Shown here: in pieces, positions 56,401 to 64,000 of the stretch | Position numbering within the stretch: the first letter of the stretch is position 1 | Layout: the number at the start of each line of letters is the position of its first letter | DNA from: Chloroflexi bacterium TSY | Lineage (GTDB): Bacteria; Chloroflexota; Anaerolineae; Caldilineales; Caldilineaceae | Length of the DNA stretch: 64,000 nucleotides | Assembly (NCBI GenBank): GCA_019217005.1 | Contig: JAHBNG010000078.1 | Location: 3,688-67,687, forward strand | Reading direction: 5' to 3' | Notes under the pieces: generated by a model | Databases searched by the model: none | What the model saw: only the letters and a program-made list of their open reading frames with translations | What the model was told of the DNA's origin: nothing | Program-made: the position numbers and the translations under genes

Positions 56401-58188
56401 GTTTGGCGTTGCGTTCGGACCTTGATTATTCTTTTCGCCGAATCCCCACTCCATCTTATAGAGATTCCCATCTGGCAAATCATGTTCGTCTAAAAAGCGA
56501 CCATCCATCTGTTCGACGACAAGATAGAGTCCCCAAAAATCACCTTTATATTGACTTTTCGTTGCTTCGTCTGCGTCATCAATGACGCGAAAATGGGCAA
56601 AGTGTGTTTTGGGCGCTTCGACGCCAGCGAGATTGAAAAGACGAAACCCGGTTGATTCAAATAACCCTTGTTCACCACGATGCAACCGCTCGCCATGCTG
56701 AATGACCGAGGAAAAATTCAATTTGTCCCACTTGACGCTGTAAGGGTTGCCGTTGTTGTCATACGCCTGCAAATAATGACCACGGTTGAAATCAAACTTG
56801 ACCATATTTTTACCCAAGCGATAGCGCCATGTGCCACCGCGTGCCCGATATCGAATATGGTCGTAGACAACGCCATCGTAAACCAGCGTTCCCCTCCATT
56901 TGTAATCACTGCCTTTATAACCGGACGTAAAAAGTGCCTGTCGTACATGGGCATGGGTCGAAAGCAGATGATAAACAGGCAATGGTTCGAGTTGCGGAAA
57001 GTTGTATGTGATAGGATGCCCCCTCGCCGAATCACTCTCTGGATTGGTGGCACCCCGCCATGGTGGAACACCATCATACACAAAATAAGCAAAGTTTGGC
57101 TGCGGATCATCTGCATATGGAACAGCCACGGATTGACCTGCCAGATCCGTGGCTCGAATCCGATATCGAACAAGATGTCGATGTAGCGATGCCGGAAGAT
57201 CCGCCCTATACAACGTACCAGTGTTGCTGTTGTTGCCAGACGTCGCATGGTTCGAGTCGGGTGCCATGGGCACATGTGCCCAGCTGGTCGCAAATCGCGG
57301 ATCATCAATGGCAATGTAATCACCTGGTGCCACAATCTGATAGCTCAATTCAACTGACGCAATGCCATCACTGTCAGCAATCAATGTTGTTACTTGGACA
57401 ACGTTTTGGCTAGTCGGTTGTTGAGGGGAATGGCTTACATTGTGAATGAGAGGAGGGGAATTAACCACAAAAGTGCTGTTTGCTCTGCCAGGCGTTGGCG
57501 GGCCAGAACGCCAGCTTCCCCCTAAATTGTTCTCCAGGGTAGGGTTGATCAATTGAAGAGACGGGCCAGGAGGGTCTCCGACCGTGGGCCACGGAAAGCC
57601 AAGTTGATAGGCAACGCGATCGACCGGTTCCGCATTGAGATTCCGTACGATGATTTCTTCCCCGCGTGTGGAAAGCTTTCCGCGATACGGTCCAAGCGTA
57701 TTGACGCCCCAAAGCCTCAACATTGTTGCCGGATCTTGCGCGATTAGAAGATAACTTCCTGGTGATAAAATGATCCCTTGGGGAAATAGAAATTCAACCG
57801 CACCATCCAACGCCCAATTCGACAAGTCGATGGGTTGGGGACCGCGATTAAAAAGTTCGATAAATTCTGCCGCGTCGGTTTTGACGTGGGGATCGTAATG
57901 GATCTCATTGACTAGTATTGATTGATCTGAAGCTTGTTGGGCGTTGCCTATTTCCTCGGACGGGGCATTGTTTGCGGATGATTTCTGTGGCTCAGTCAAC
58001 GTGGAGAAGTCCATTGCTGATGCTTTGCCCACTGGGGAACGCTCTGTTATCAGTTCAAGAAATAATCCGCTGAATAAGAGTGCGATCACAAGAGAACATC
58101 TGATCAACAAATGAGAGCAATTGATCTTTGATGAATGTTCGATCAAATCTGGATTCGGTCGTCTAAATCGAGAGAGATTTTTATCCAT
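53491..58188 (-). CDS. giant surface protein: CotH kinase-like domain with lamin-tail domains
   Basis: 1565 residues. N-terminal membrane/signal segment (LLIRCSLVIALLFSGLFLEL). Lamin-tail (LTD) domain at about 90-200 (LVNEIHYDPHVKTDAAEFIELFN), CotH-type kinase region at about 400-800 (GDFWGLYLVVEQMDGRFL, LYKMEWGFGEKN, WAILPWDLDQTW), further LTDs near 990 (LVLTEIMYNP, EFIELKNNG), 1130 (RVNEILVLSNGG) and 1280 (IAITKLVYNP), and a fibronectin-like end. The final residues TIYMPIMVLNSN resemble the YLP tail of the beta-helix protein. Probably exported; CotH domains phosphorylate extracellular proteins in spores, but function here is open. Converges with nat, seven bases apart. Confidence 0.9.
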   Translation of the reverse strand: MDKNLSRFRRPNPDLIEHSSKINCSHLLIRCSLVIALLFSGLFLELITERSPVGKASAMDFSTLTEPQKSSANNAPSEEIGNAQQASDQSILVNEIHYDPHVKTDAAEFIELFNRGPQPIDLSNWALDGAVEFLFPQGIILSPGSYLLIAQDPATMLRLWGVNTLGPYRGKLSTRGEEIIVRNLNAEPVDRVAYQLGFPWPTVGDPPGPSLQLINPTLENNLGGSWRSGPPTPGRANSTFVVNSPPLIHNVSHSPQQPTSQNVVQVTTLIADSDGIASVELSYQIVAPGDYIAIDDPRFATSWAHVPMAPDSNHATSGNNSNTGTLYRADLPASLHRHLVRYRIRATDLAGQSVAVPYADDPQPNFAYFVYDGVPPWRGATNPESDSARGHPITYNFPQLEPLPVYHLLSTHAHVRQALFTSGYKGSDYKWRGTLVYDGVVYDHIRYRARGGTWRYRLGKNMVKFDFNRGHYLQAYDNNGNPYSVKWDKLNFSSVIQHGERLHRGEQGLFESTGFRLFNLAGVEAPKTHFAHFRVIDDADEATKSQYKGDFWGLYLVVEQMDGRFLDEHDLPDGNLYKMEWGFGEKNNQGPNATPNSADLAAFINAYEDGQEEEWWRANFDLARYYSFRSILEAIHHYDVNNEKNYFYYLNPETNRWAILPWDLDQTWANNMFGSGTEPFKRHGVLRKSALKLEYLNRLRELRDLLFNTDQVSHLIEEYARVIDDPNIHPSFAAADRARWDYSKDMESKWTEPRKAGRGRFYKISPTGDFRGMIQVMLDWVRSRGEWIDYELLEEGFPDRGENRKIPRRTTVSYVGAPNFPADDLRFTTSPFNDPQGPETFAGMQWRVAELNYPGARTFHADQPYRYEIEASWESPLLTTFTASIRLPNGVCREGYTCRVRVRMMDRSGRWGHWSQPVEFVAGRPLVSLPSLVLTEIMYNPLNQGSIPGTKLEFIELKNNGNGVIDLTNIRFSDGIDYRFPLAGQVAPGEYIVVANDADRFAQRYGFSPFGEFRANLSNGGERIVLEDAFDRVIISLEYDDEGEWPEAADGNGYSLVLINPLSPSEAVNTSIENAKYLNADQWRSSISIHGSPGMADPLPVRVNEILVLSNGGNSEGFSGGVEIYNPTPFPADIGDWYLTDSLEQPRKFRIPRGTVIPPGGFITFEQREIAASQGGLPGLLLNPNGGGIYLVSAADGRITGYQHGFTFASPELGVSFGRYVNSMGQETFPPQSQVTFGQPNLTPKVGPIAITKLVYNPKQGDELIELTNLSSQSIPLYDPERPGNRWRIPEIFYQFPSGIELAPGQKLLIVPTEPSQVCVSAKLANLVPIQGTATFSNLPSIIGPYPLHLHDKSGLITLERPLQPLGDGTVPYAVVDMAEYRNQHPWPTSFDGVGCVIERKLPPAYGREPRHWMSSTEVQTASIGPRVAICSFEAYSEADETIEQMNVQWVTHLEEGVSGYHLWRGTNDDRSNAVRLTQDLITVQQAAVGNQSERPDQNGTENEQNERHKYRLTIPLPDAEQEIRNSFFWLQAIGTDGVESDVAFTSLRVKISTIYMPIMVLNSN

Positions 58189-58385
58189 AATCCTACATTA
58201 CTTATCAGTCAGTTATACTCAGCAGGTGCCTAATAGGACACTGTTCCCCTGTTACATTGAGTCGAGATAATTCAAGAATTCACAAGTGCATTATTTATGT
58301 AATTGCGAAGTATAGATTGATGAACCAATCCTAATTATATGCTCAATCAAACAAAATAGAGTGTGTCATTTTACTTACCTTTTTA
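58189..58385. other. AT-rich upstream region of the CotH-like gene
   Basis: About 200 bases, AT-rich, probably promoter of the reverse-strand gene. No convincing promoter hexamers or genes were identified. Confidence 0.3.
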
Positions 58386-59866
58386 CTTTACTTTCTGGTA
58401 AAGGCTTGAGTGACAAAGGGCAAACCGAAAGGGGCGGAAAAAAGAATCCACCCTGAAAAAACGGGATAAAATGTAAAAATAGTGCTCGGCTAGTTTAAGC
58501 AGCGGCATTGAGGCGGCGATGAGCGAGAACGCCTTTAGGGAAATGGTGTGAAACCGAGGCCTTTTTCCGAAAGTCAGGGTCGAGTTGGTCAGGAGTTGGA
58601 AAAAGAGCACTCGAGAGAACACGGCGCAGCCTGCCGGGAGTGGCTTGAGGCTCTCGATCCCAGTAGCCAGTCGGTATGGGAGGAAGAGAAGCGGCTAAAT
58701 GGGAAAGAAGATTGCCAGCCAGCAGCCCCAGTTCAGGTAAGCGGAAGCAAGCCTCATCGGCATGAACAAATTGACGATGTAAGCCAATCATCTGCTTGGA
58801 AGCCAAGGGGGGATGTTCAACAGGCCAGCGCTCCAGATAAATGGTTTCAGCTTGTAAAGCCATGACGGTCGCCAGAACCAAAGGTGTGTGATAAGCAGGA
58901 TCCTGAAAGACGTAAATCGAATAGGTGCGGTTGGCTGTATCCACCTTGGTTGTCCTGGGGACGAGATTGTGCCATGCTTGATAGCGAATCAGGCGACCAC
59001 TATAGACAAATTGACCAAACGAGTCTGGAGTTGTGGCCTCGAGTCGCTTTCCCTATAGCATCGAGAGAGCGGACGCACAATATCACCATATTCGGGTGGT
59101 CTGCCTTTTCCTTACGTTCGGGTAACTCATTGCGGCGCTGTGCAGTTAATCGCTTCCCGAAGGACAAATCGGTCGACGTCGCTTTCTAGCATTTCTCTGA
59201 TTGTAAACCCGGCATCGACCACCGCCACTTCGTCTGACTCCAGTGATTTCTTGTCTCTTTCAGCAGCTTTTTCCGAAACTCACTTTCCTTTGTGCCTACC
59301 TCGCATCTCATGATTGCCTTGAGCAGTGGCACTCGTTTCCCGCCTATCTCCCCGAGCTTATCATCACTCCAAAGATGAGCGGGCAATGCCCGACGAGCCG
59401 TTGAGTTATAGAGTCGGTTCACTTTCCCTTGCAGCTTCGGTCGCCAGAACCCTGTGATATCTATGCTTTTCACTCGGTATCCTTCTAACTTTTTTGCCTC
59501 CCATTCCCTTTCCACTCCACTTCTTCTTGCCACGATGAGAGCAGGCTTGCAATATCCCATGATCCATATCGAAAGCTCCACCAGCTTCGCCGGAGCTCCT
59601 CATCTTCAAACCCGCTTTCACTCAATCCACTATGGATTGCTCCTCGACTTTTCAGAAACGACCCATTCATCATCGCCCACATCAGACGCATTACATTTAC
59701 GTTTGTTCCCACCGGCGTTACTTGCAATACATTCATCAGTACTGCTATAGTTATTTCTGGCGCGGTTAGCATTCCTTCCTCCTTTTTGGGTTCTCTACCT
59801 TTAGGATGAAACGCTAACCGCTTTTTGTCACATTTCTCACCTCATCTCTTTTACCAGAAAGTAAAG
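58386..59866 (-). mobile_element. decayed DDE-type insertion sequence
   Basis: Inverted ends CTTTACTTTCTGGTAAA (58386-58402) and TTTACCAGAAAGTAAAG (59850-59866), flanked by the 5-bp repeat TTTTA (58381-58385, 59867-59871). Length about 1.48 kb. Family not assigned with confidence. Confidence 0.75.
58495..59772 (-). pseudogene. DDE transposase, several frameshifts
   Basis: Read in pieces on the reverse strand: N-terminus MLTAPEITIAVLMNVLQV, PVGTNVNVMRLMWAMMNG, SFLKSRGAIHSGL; then YRVKSIDITGFWRPKLQG, ARRALPAHLWSD, GEIGGKRVPLLKAIMR in another frame; and the C-terminal part YLERWPVEHPPLASKQMIG, HADEACFRLPELGLLAGNLL, PTGYWDREPQATPGR. This looks like a transposase family common in Chloroflexota and cyanobacteria, but I cannot name it. 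Multiple frame changes show it is dead. Confidence 0.72.
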
Positions 59867-59998
59867 TTTTATGTATATTCTCAGTTAGCCAAGAGGTTTT
59901 TTTCTTAACGCTTCACGATCATTTGTGCAAACAGTAACACAATGTATACGAAACGTTAATCTAGTGCTGTAAAAATAGATCTGCTATACTGATTTGTG

Positions 59999-60155
59999 TT
60001 AGAAGGTGTTTTAAAAGGTGAGATCAGTGCCGGTTGAGTAGCCGAAGGCATATCGAAACCAAACGAGCCGACCCGCAAACGCTGGTTTCGATACCGCTTT
60101 GCGACTCAACCGGCGTTTGCTTGCCCGTCTGTGAGACTTTTAAAACACGCTCTTA
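59999..60155 (-). repeat. 157-bp palindromic element, copy 2
   Basis: TTAGAAGGTGTTTTAAAAGG to CTTTTAAAACACGCTCTTA; interior GCCGGTTGAGTAGCC...GCGACTCAACCGGC pairs with itself. Uninterrupted form of the element at 9304-9781. Confidence 0.75.
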
Positions 60156-60179
60156 GACGAATGACCGATTTGCTTTAGC

Positions 60180-60257
60180 ACCTATCCGAAAAGCAGTTGT
60201 GAGTCTGACCGGCTTCTCTGGTGAAAATGCATCGTCACAGAGCTTTTCGGATAAGCA
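60180..60257. repeat. 78-bp palindromic repeat, copy 2
   Basis: ACCTATCCGAAAAGC to GCTTTTCGGATAAGC with AATGCATCGTCACAGAG inside; matches 9226-9303. At both loci it lies next to the 157-bp-type element. Confidence 0.7.
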
Positions 60258-60273
60258 CTTATGGCCACATCGT

Positions 60274-60329
60274 TTAAACTTTGGACAATCGTCACCTGAC
60301 AGAAAACGATTCGATTAGCCAAAGTTTAA
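60274..60329. repeat. short palindrome before plsC
   Basis: TTAAACTTTGG and CCAAAGTTTAA (perfect 11 bp) with an inner AATCG/CGATT pair. Not followed by T-tract. No gene lies in 59867-60395. Confidence 0.5.
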
Positions 60330-60395
60330 GCGGCGTCTCTATTAAAACAGATAAGAAACCGTACCAGTTATGCTAGAGAATGGAGCGAACAGATC

Positions 60396-61202
60396 ATGCG
60401 GAAAATACAAGAAATCGCGATCAATATTCTCCGCCACTGGCTTCTTTCTTTTGGAAGAATCATCAGCCGGGTGCTTTTCCAAGTGCAGATAGTTGGCGAA
60501 GAAAATATACCGAAAACGAAAGAACCTTTGATTGTTATTTCGAATCACTTTAGCTGGTTCGATCCACATTTGTTGGCAATCTTTCTACCCATGAGACCCG
60601 TCTTTTTGGTTGCCACGGAATCGCAACGTAAGTGGTCAATTCGTCTGTTTATGAGGTTTTTCCATCTAATTCCTATTTGGCGAGGAAGAGTTGATCGGAA
60701 TGCAATTCGAAATGCACTGGATGTTCTAGAGCAAGGCGGTGTCGTTGGGATCTTCCCAGAGGGCGGCATCGATCCGAAAAATGCGGCGCGCGTTTCACGG
60801 GGAGAAGCCATTATTGATGACGAGGAGAACGAAGATGCCTACGGGTTTACGTCGCGTCATAGCGCACAGCTGGCTCGACCCCGCTCGGGAACTGCGTTTT
60901 TGGCGGTTCAGACGAATGCACGTATCTTGCCGGTTGGGTTGATGGGGACAGAAAAAATTGTAGGAGAGACGCTGCGCTGGAGACGTCTATTTACCTTTTG
61001 GCGACGCCCGTCCATTACGGTACGAATCGGTCCGGCGTTTGGTCCAGTTCAAATTGATCCGGAGTTACGCGGCCGTGAGCGGCGCGAACGATTAAACCTG
61101 TTGGCTGATCAGATTATGGAACGAATTGCACAACTTTTTCCACCAGAGAATCGTGGTCCCTATCGGATTCAGGGAGATTTAGGGACGGGGTTTGGGAACT
61201 AG
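60396..61202 (+). CDS. plsC: lysophospholipid acyltransferase family protein (PlsC-like)
   Basis: 268 residues. 1-acylglycerol-3-phosphate acyltransferase fold: SNHFSWFDPHLLAIF is the catalytic HX4D motif (about residue 51), FHLIPIWRGRVDRNAIR and VVGIFPEGGIDP the acceptor-binding motifs. No long transmembrane segment except a mild hydrophobic stretch around the motif. A 30-residue acidic insertion (DDEENEDAYGF) is unusual. Acyl acceptor is presumably lysophosphatidate. Confidence 0.87.
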   Translation: MRKIQEIAINILRHWLLSFGRIISRVLFQVQIVGEENIPKTKEPLIVISNHFSWFDPHLLAIFLPMRPVFLVATESQRKWSIRLFMRFFHLIPIWRGRVDRNAIRNALDVLEQGGVVGIFPEGGIDPKNAARVSRGEAIIDDEENEDAYGFTSRHSAQLARPRSGTAFLAVQTNARILPVGLMGTEKIVGETLRWRRLFTFWRRPSITVRIGPAFGPVQIDPELRGRERRERLNLLADQIMERIAQLFPPENRGPYRIQGDLGTGFGN

Positions 61203-61206
61203 ATAC

Positions 61207-61313
61207 TTAGGCCATTCCAGAAAAAGAATTACCCATAAAGATAAGCGTTTCATCCTGGAATGGCTTTGGCTTTTCCCATCGAATTGGGTATTTTATTTTC
61301 AGGAAAAGCCTTA
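61207..61313. repeat. about 107-bp interspersed repeat, copy 2
   Basis: TTAGGCCATTCCAGAAAA to TTTTCAGGAAAAGCCTTA; same family as 44704-44807. It fills the space between convergent plsC and DUF429 genes, and its right end supplies the TAA stop of the latter. Confidence 0.8.
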
Positions 61314-62129
61314 CTCAGTATCCTTATTCATTCGATATTTCATCTCATCTGTTAGTGGAACAATAATATGACCATCAGCGACGTTGCCATAAACACAGGT
61401 ATATTGTGGGCCATGATGCCACAAATAGTTGACGACATACGCACATGTGATGGCATCTAAAGCATCCTCATATCCTTTGAGTGCTTTACCACGCAAAGCA
61501 CGAACGTCGGTCTTCTTGAGGAGTTTTTTGGTACGCTTAAGAGACGGTTTTGCCTTACGTAATTGACGAAGGCATTTTTGATACCGCTCCATTTCGGACC
61601 AGCGTTGCTCATAACTTCGTCTACCGCGTGCCTTGTATTTGAGCGTTTTCTCTAAGCCGAAAAGGCTCACGTGTGCAGGGTGTGGAAAAATTTCGCAGAC
61701 AATCCGGTCCTGTGTCTGTAGGGGGATGGGAGCAGCTTCCGTGAAGTGTAACCGATGAACGAGCAAGGCAACCAGCTCTTCACCTCGCACCTTCCCTTCA
61801 GGATGATGTTGGGTCAAGAGTTGTCGGTTGGCCGGGAGTGCACCAGCCTCAAAACGTCGCCAGTCCCGACTGACGGCGAGATCGCATGCGCGAGCCCCGC
61901 CTTCGTTTGGAACACGTAGAGGCGCATCGATGCCAATGATTGCTGGACAATCTTGTACTAAGTGAGATTCGATAAAGCGTAGAATTTCGTCGTTCCCGCG
62001 TAGCGTCCAAGTAAGCGCCTTCAGTTGGTTCTCAACGATCACGGCGCAGCCAGTTGGATTGCGAGCACTCCACGCGAGATCCAATCCAATAAAGACAGGC
62101 GATAGATTATTTTGTGTCTTGTTGTTCAA
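61311..62129 (-). CDS. DUF429 domain protein
   Basis: 272 residues. DUF429 / RNase H-like fold: FIGLDLAWSARNPTGCAVI at the start, IIGIDAPLRVPNEGGARACDL, CEIFPHPAHVSLFG and the C-terminal GYEDALDAITCAYVVNYLW with conserved acidic residues (GIDAPL, DALDAI). Function unknown. Divergent from hisS; the 400-base gap holds the hisS leader. Confidence 0.85.
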   Translation of the reverse strand: MNNKTQNNLSPVFIGLDLAWSARNPTGCAVIVENQLKALTWTLRGNDEILRFIESHLVQDCPAIIGIDAPLRVPNEGGARACDLAVSRDWRRFEAGALPANRQLLTQHHPEGKVRGEELVALLVHRLHFTEAAPIPLQTQDRIVCEIFPHPAHVSLFGLEKTLKYKARGRRSYEQRWSEMERYQKCLRQLRKAKPSLKRTKKLLKKTDVRALRGKALKGYEDALDAITCAYVVNYLWHHGPQYTCVYGNVADGHIIVPLTDEMKYRMNKDTE

Positions 62130-62162
62130 CGACGCCTTCCTGCTCGGATTTTCAATTATATA

Positions 62163-62191
62163 TTGACAAATCGACGAACTTCGGGTATAGT
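62163..62191 (+). promoter_or_regulatory. promoter of the hisS leader
   Basis: TTGACA (62163-62168), 17-base spacer, TATAGT (62186-62191). Confidence 0.78.
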
Positions 62192-62235
62192 TTCGTTTTA
62201 ATAGGCTCCTTTTTATTTTACAGTATTTAAATAAT

Positions 62236-62319
62236 ATGCGAAATTCATCGATGCAGATTCATCATACCACTACTTGCACCAAAGCCACGCTTTGGACGTA
62301 TGTTTGTGGTATTTACTAG
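62236..62319 (+). CDS. His-containing leader peptide of hisS
   Basis: 27 codons: MRNSSMQIHHTTTCTKATLWTY and a short tail, with adjacent His codons (62260-62265) 13 bases before the first attenuator strand. No good ribosome site is visible, and ATG 62251 is an alternative start in the same frame. The link to histidyl-tRNA synthetase and the competing RNA stems support a sensing role; translation is inferred. Confidence 0.55.
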   Translation: MRNSSMQIHHTTTCTKATLWTYVCGIY

Positions 62320-62374
62320 CTGCGTCGAATTTTTGTCTACCAAAGCGTGGAATTAGATTCCACGCTTTTTTTTT
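62279..62374 (+). terminator. attenuator: competing stems and intrinsic terminator of hisS
   Basis: Strand 1 CCAAAG (62279-62284) pairs with CTTTGG (62290-62295). Strand 2 CCACGCTTTGG (62285-62295) is the exact complement of strand 3 CCAAAGCGTGG (62340-62350). Strand 3 is also the left arm of the terminator AAAGCGTGGAAT - TAG - ATTCCACGCTTT (62342-62368) followed by nine T. Thus 1:2 permits termination and 2:3 prevents it, as in amino-acid operon attenuators. Confidence 0.85.
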
Positions 62375-62538
62375 GGAATTTTTTATCAATCTAAGTAATC
62401 CCGAGAAAGTATTTGGAGACGGATTGATCGGATTTTCAAGATCTTATTCATGTCAATCCGCATCCCATTTCTAATTTCTTTATCCCATTTCTAATTTCTT
62501 TCCTGGTTTCACTTGGTAATCTAAGAGGAATGAACAAA

Positions 62539-63942
62539 ATGGCTAAAACTAATACAGCACCTCTAAGTGGGATGCGAGACTTTTTACCGCTTGATGTTCT
62601 ACGTCGCAATTATGTCATTGGAATCATTGAACAGGTTTACCAGAGCTACGGCTTCGAGCCAATAGAAACCCCTGTTATGGAGCGTCTCTCTACGCTGTTG
62701 GGCAAATATGGAGAAGATGAGAAATTGATCTTTCGCGTTTTGAAGCGTGGCGATAAACTCCAAAAAGCACTCAAAAACCAGCCAAGCGAAGAGAACGTAG
62801 CGGATGGCGGTTTGCGCTATGATCTGACCGTCCCTCTTGCTCGGGTCGTCGCACAGTATCGCAACGAATTGCCATCTGTTTTCAAACGCTATCAGATTCA
62901 GCCAGTCTACCGAGCGGATCGGCCAGCACGTGGACGCTATCGTGAGCTTTATCAGTGTGATCTAGATATTGTCGGTTCGACGAGCCAAACTGTAGAGGCC
63001 GAAGTTATTGCCGCGGCAGCCCAGGTTTTAGAGAATCTGGGCTTTCAGGATGAGCAAACTTTTGCTATTCGGTTAAACCACCGCGGCATTTTGCGCGGTC
63101 TGATGGAAATTTCTGGAATCCCAGTGGAGCAAGAGGCAACTGCACTGACCGCCATTGACAAGCTTGACAAAATTGGTCTCGATGGTGTTAAACAAGAGCT
63201 ATCTGAGCGAGGAATCTCTGACATAGCAGTGACCAAACTCCTTGAAACCATGAACAATACACCAATCGATCACAAAGGCCAATACAATAATGCCGCAATC
63301 TTGGCATGGCTCAGTGATTTGCTAGAGGAATCTGAAGCAGGAAGCCGGGGTGTTAATGAGCTAAAGGATGTTGTGGCCTTTAGTGAACATGGTCCAGCCG
63401 CCAATCGACTCAAGGTTGATGCCTATCTGGCACGGGGCTTAAGTTACTATACAGGACCGGTATTCGAAATCGAGTTGCTTGGTTTTAGTGGTTCTGCCGG
63501 CGGCGGTGGCCGTTATGATGAATTGATTGGTATGTTTAGTGGACAAAGTATTCCTTCCTGCGGATTCAGTTTGGGACTTGAACGCATTCTGCTCTTGATG
63601 GAAGAGCAAAATATGTTCCCTGAACGATTGGCTGGGCAACCGCAGCTTTTGGTGACCCAATATGACAAGAGCACGACTGGTGCGAGTTTTGCACTCGCAC
63701 AACAGCTACGTGGCCAGGGGTTGCGGGTCGATCTCTATCCTACTCCTGGTCGATATGGTCGCCAGTTTCAATATGGCGAGAATCGAGGTATTTTGTATGC
63801 CTTGATTCTTGGTCCAGACCAAATATCGCAAAATATCGTTGGTGTCAAGGATCTAAAAAATGGTGAACAAGTCGATGTGGATGCGACTCAGCTTGTCAAT
63901 TGGTTAAGCCAAAAGCTCGTAAATTCCGGCGGAAACCTCTAG
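62539..63942 (+). CDS. hisS: histidyl-tRNA synthetase
   Basis: 467 residues from ATG 62539 (AAGAGG ten bases upstream; ATG 62530 is too close to it). Class II synthetase charging tRNA-His. GMRDFLPLD and YGFEPIETPVME at the N-terminus, RYDLTVPLAR, motif 2 region FKRYQIQPVYRADRPARGRYRE (core YQIQPVYRADRPARGRY), LARGLSYYTGPVFEIE histidine motif, GGGGRYDEL motif 3, and a C-terminal anticodon-binding domain. Length normal. Followed by 58 bases to the window end with no feature. Confidence 0.95.
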   Translation: MAKTNTAPLSGMRDFLPLDVLRRNYVIGIIEQVYQSYGFEPIETPVMERLSTLLGKYGEDEKLIFRVLKRGDKLQKALKNQPSEENVADGGLRYDLTVPLARVVAQYRNELPSVFKRYQIQPVYRADRPARGRYRELYQCDLDIVGSTSQTVEAEVIAAAAQVLENLGFQDEQTFAIRLNHRGILRGLMEISGIPVEQEATALTAIDKLDKIGLDGVKQELSERGISDIAVTKLLETMNNTPIDHKGQYNNAAILAWLSDLLEESEAGSRGVNELKDVVAFSEHGPAANRLKVDAYLARGLSYYTGPVFEIELLGFSGSAGGGGRYDELIGMFSGQSIPSCGFSLGLERILLLMEEQNMFPERLAGQPQLLVTQYDKSTTGASFALAQQLRGQGLRVDLYPTPGRYGRQFQYGENRGILYALILGPDQISQNIVGVKDLKNGEQVDVDATQLVNWLSQKLVNSGGNL

Positions 63943-64000
63943 ACGAATCAGTAGCAGCAAAAGTCGGGTACAAATTTTTCATGCAAACAGAGGGCTGCTC

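Noticed and set aside
1..64000. CRISPR array, rRNA or tRNA genes
   Set aside because: No regular spacer-repeat array, rRNA stretch or cloverleaf with a TTCGANNC-type arm was recognised on either strand by eye.

Overview
The window looks like a chromosomal segment of a Chloroflexota bacterium (Anaerolineae/Caldilineae-like). This is inferred from a cobaltochelatase CobN with an N-terminal ferredoxin-type domain, a SIR2 plus nSTAND-WD40 pair, large secreted proteins with Thr/Pro stalks that end in a YLP/YMP-type hydrophobic tail, and moderate GC. No rRNA or tRNA gene was found, so the assignment is not proven.

Layout. 1-9.8 kb: degraded IS110 remnant, a mug / enolase-superfamily / MEMO-like operon, an ISAzo13-family IS with its promoter-splitting insertion, hydrolases and a polysaccharide deacetylase. 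9.8-12.1 kb: two methyltransferases (one menG/ubiE-like) and a glutathione S-transferase whose catalytic cysteine codon is an in-frame TGA. 12.1-15.1 kb: cobS split by a 155-bp MITE, then metG behind a Met-rich leader peptide and terminator. 15.1-32.5 kb: a cobalamin riboswitch (itself carrying a 215-bp MITE), pduO, and a long same-strand cobalamin block (ferredoxin, cupin, LRR protein, truncated cobJ fused to precorrin-2 dehydrogenase, tandem SUMT, cbiP, cbiB, MITE-split cobD, cobU, ferredoxin-cobO, cobN). chlI and chlD follow at 42.2-44.3 kb and probably supply the ATPase parts of the chelatase. 32.7-38 kb: a translationally coupled SIR2-like gene and nSTAND-WD40 gene. 38-42 kb: a REP-associated tyrosine transposase broken by an IS630 and by a 155-bp MITE, flanked by REP palindromes, one of which is the landing site of an IS110 element with a readable bridge RNA. 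44-53.5 kb: small regulator and enzyme genes (ArsR/AHSA1/DinB, sugar isomerase, secreted beta-helix protein, MITE-split 2-hydroxyacid dehydrogenase, Trm112-like, phhB, nat). 53.5-64 kb: a giant CotH/lamin-tail surface protein, a decayed DDE IS, plsC, DUF429 and hisS behind a second leader-peptide attenuator.

Three short non-autonomous element families can be defined to the base by their target duplications: 215 bp with 5-bp duplications (four copies), 155 bp with 8-bp duplications (three copies), and about 80 bp with ISAzo13-type ends, 7-bp where visible. Removing element plus one duplication restores an uninterrupted reading frame in cobS, cobD, the hydroxyacid dehydrogenase and the RAYT gene, so these insertions are recent. 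Two nucleotide-loop genes of the B12 pathway (cobS, cobD) are therefore broken in this sequence.

The most unusual signals are RNA-level: two TGA codons at cysteine positions of redox motifs (GST and CobN), peptide-leader attenuators in front of both aminoacyl-tRNA synthetase genes, a riboswitch whose peripheral arm has absorbed a palindromic MITE, and an IS110 bridge RNA whose four guides match the observed junctions. All of this was read by eye; no database search, folding program or alignment was run.
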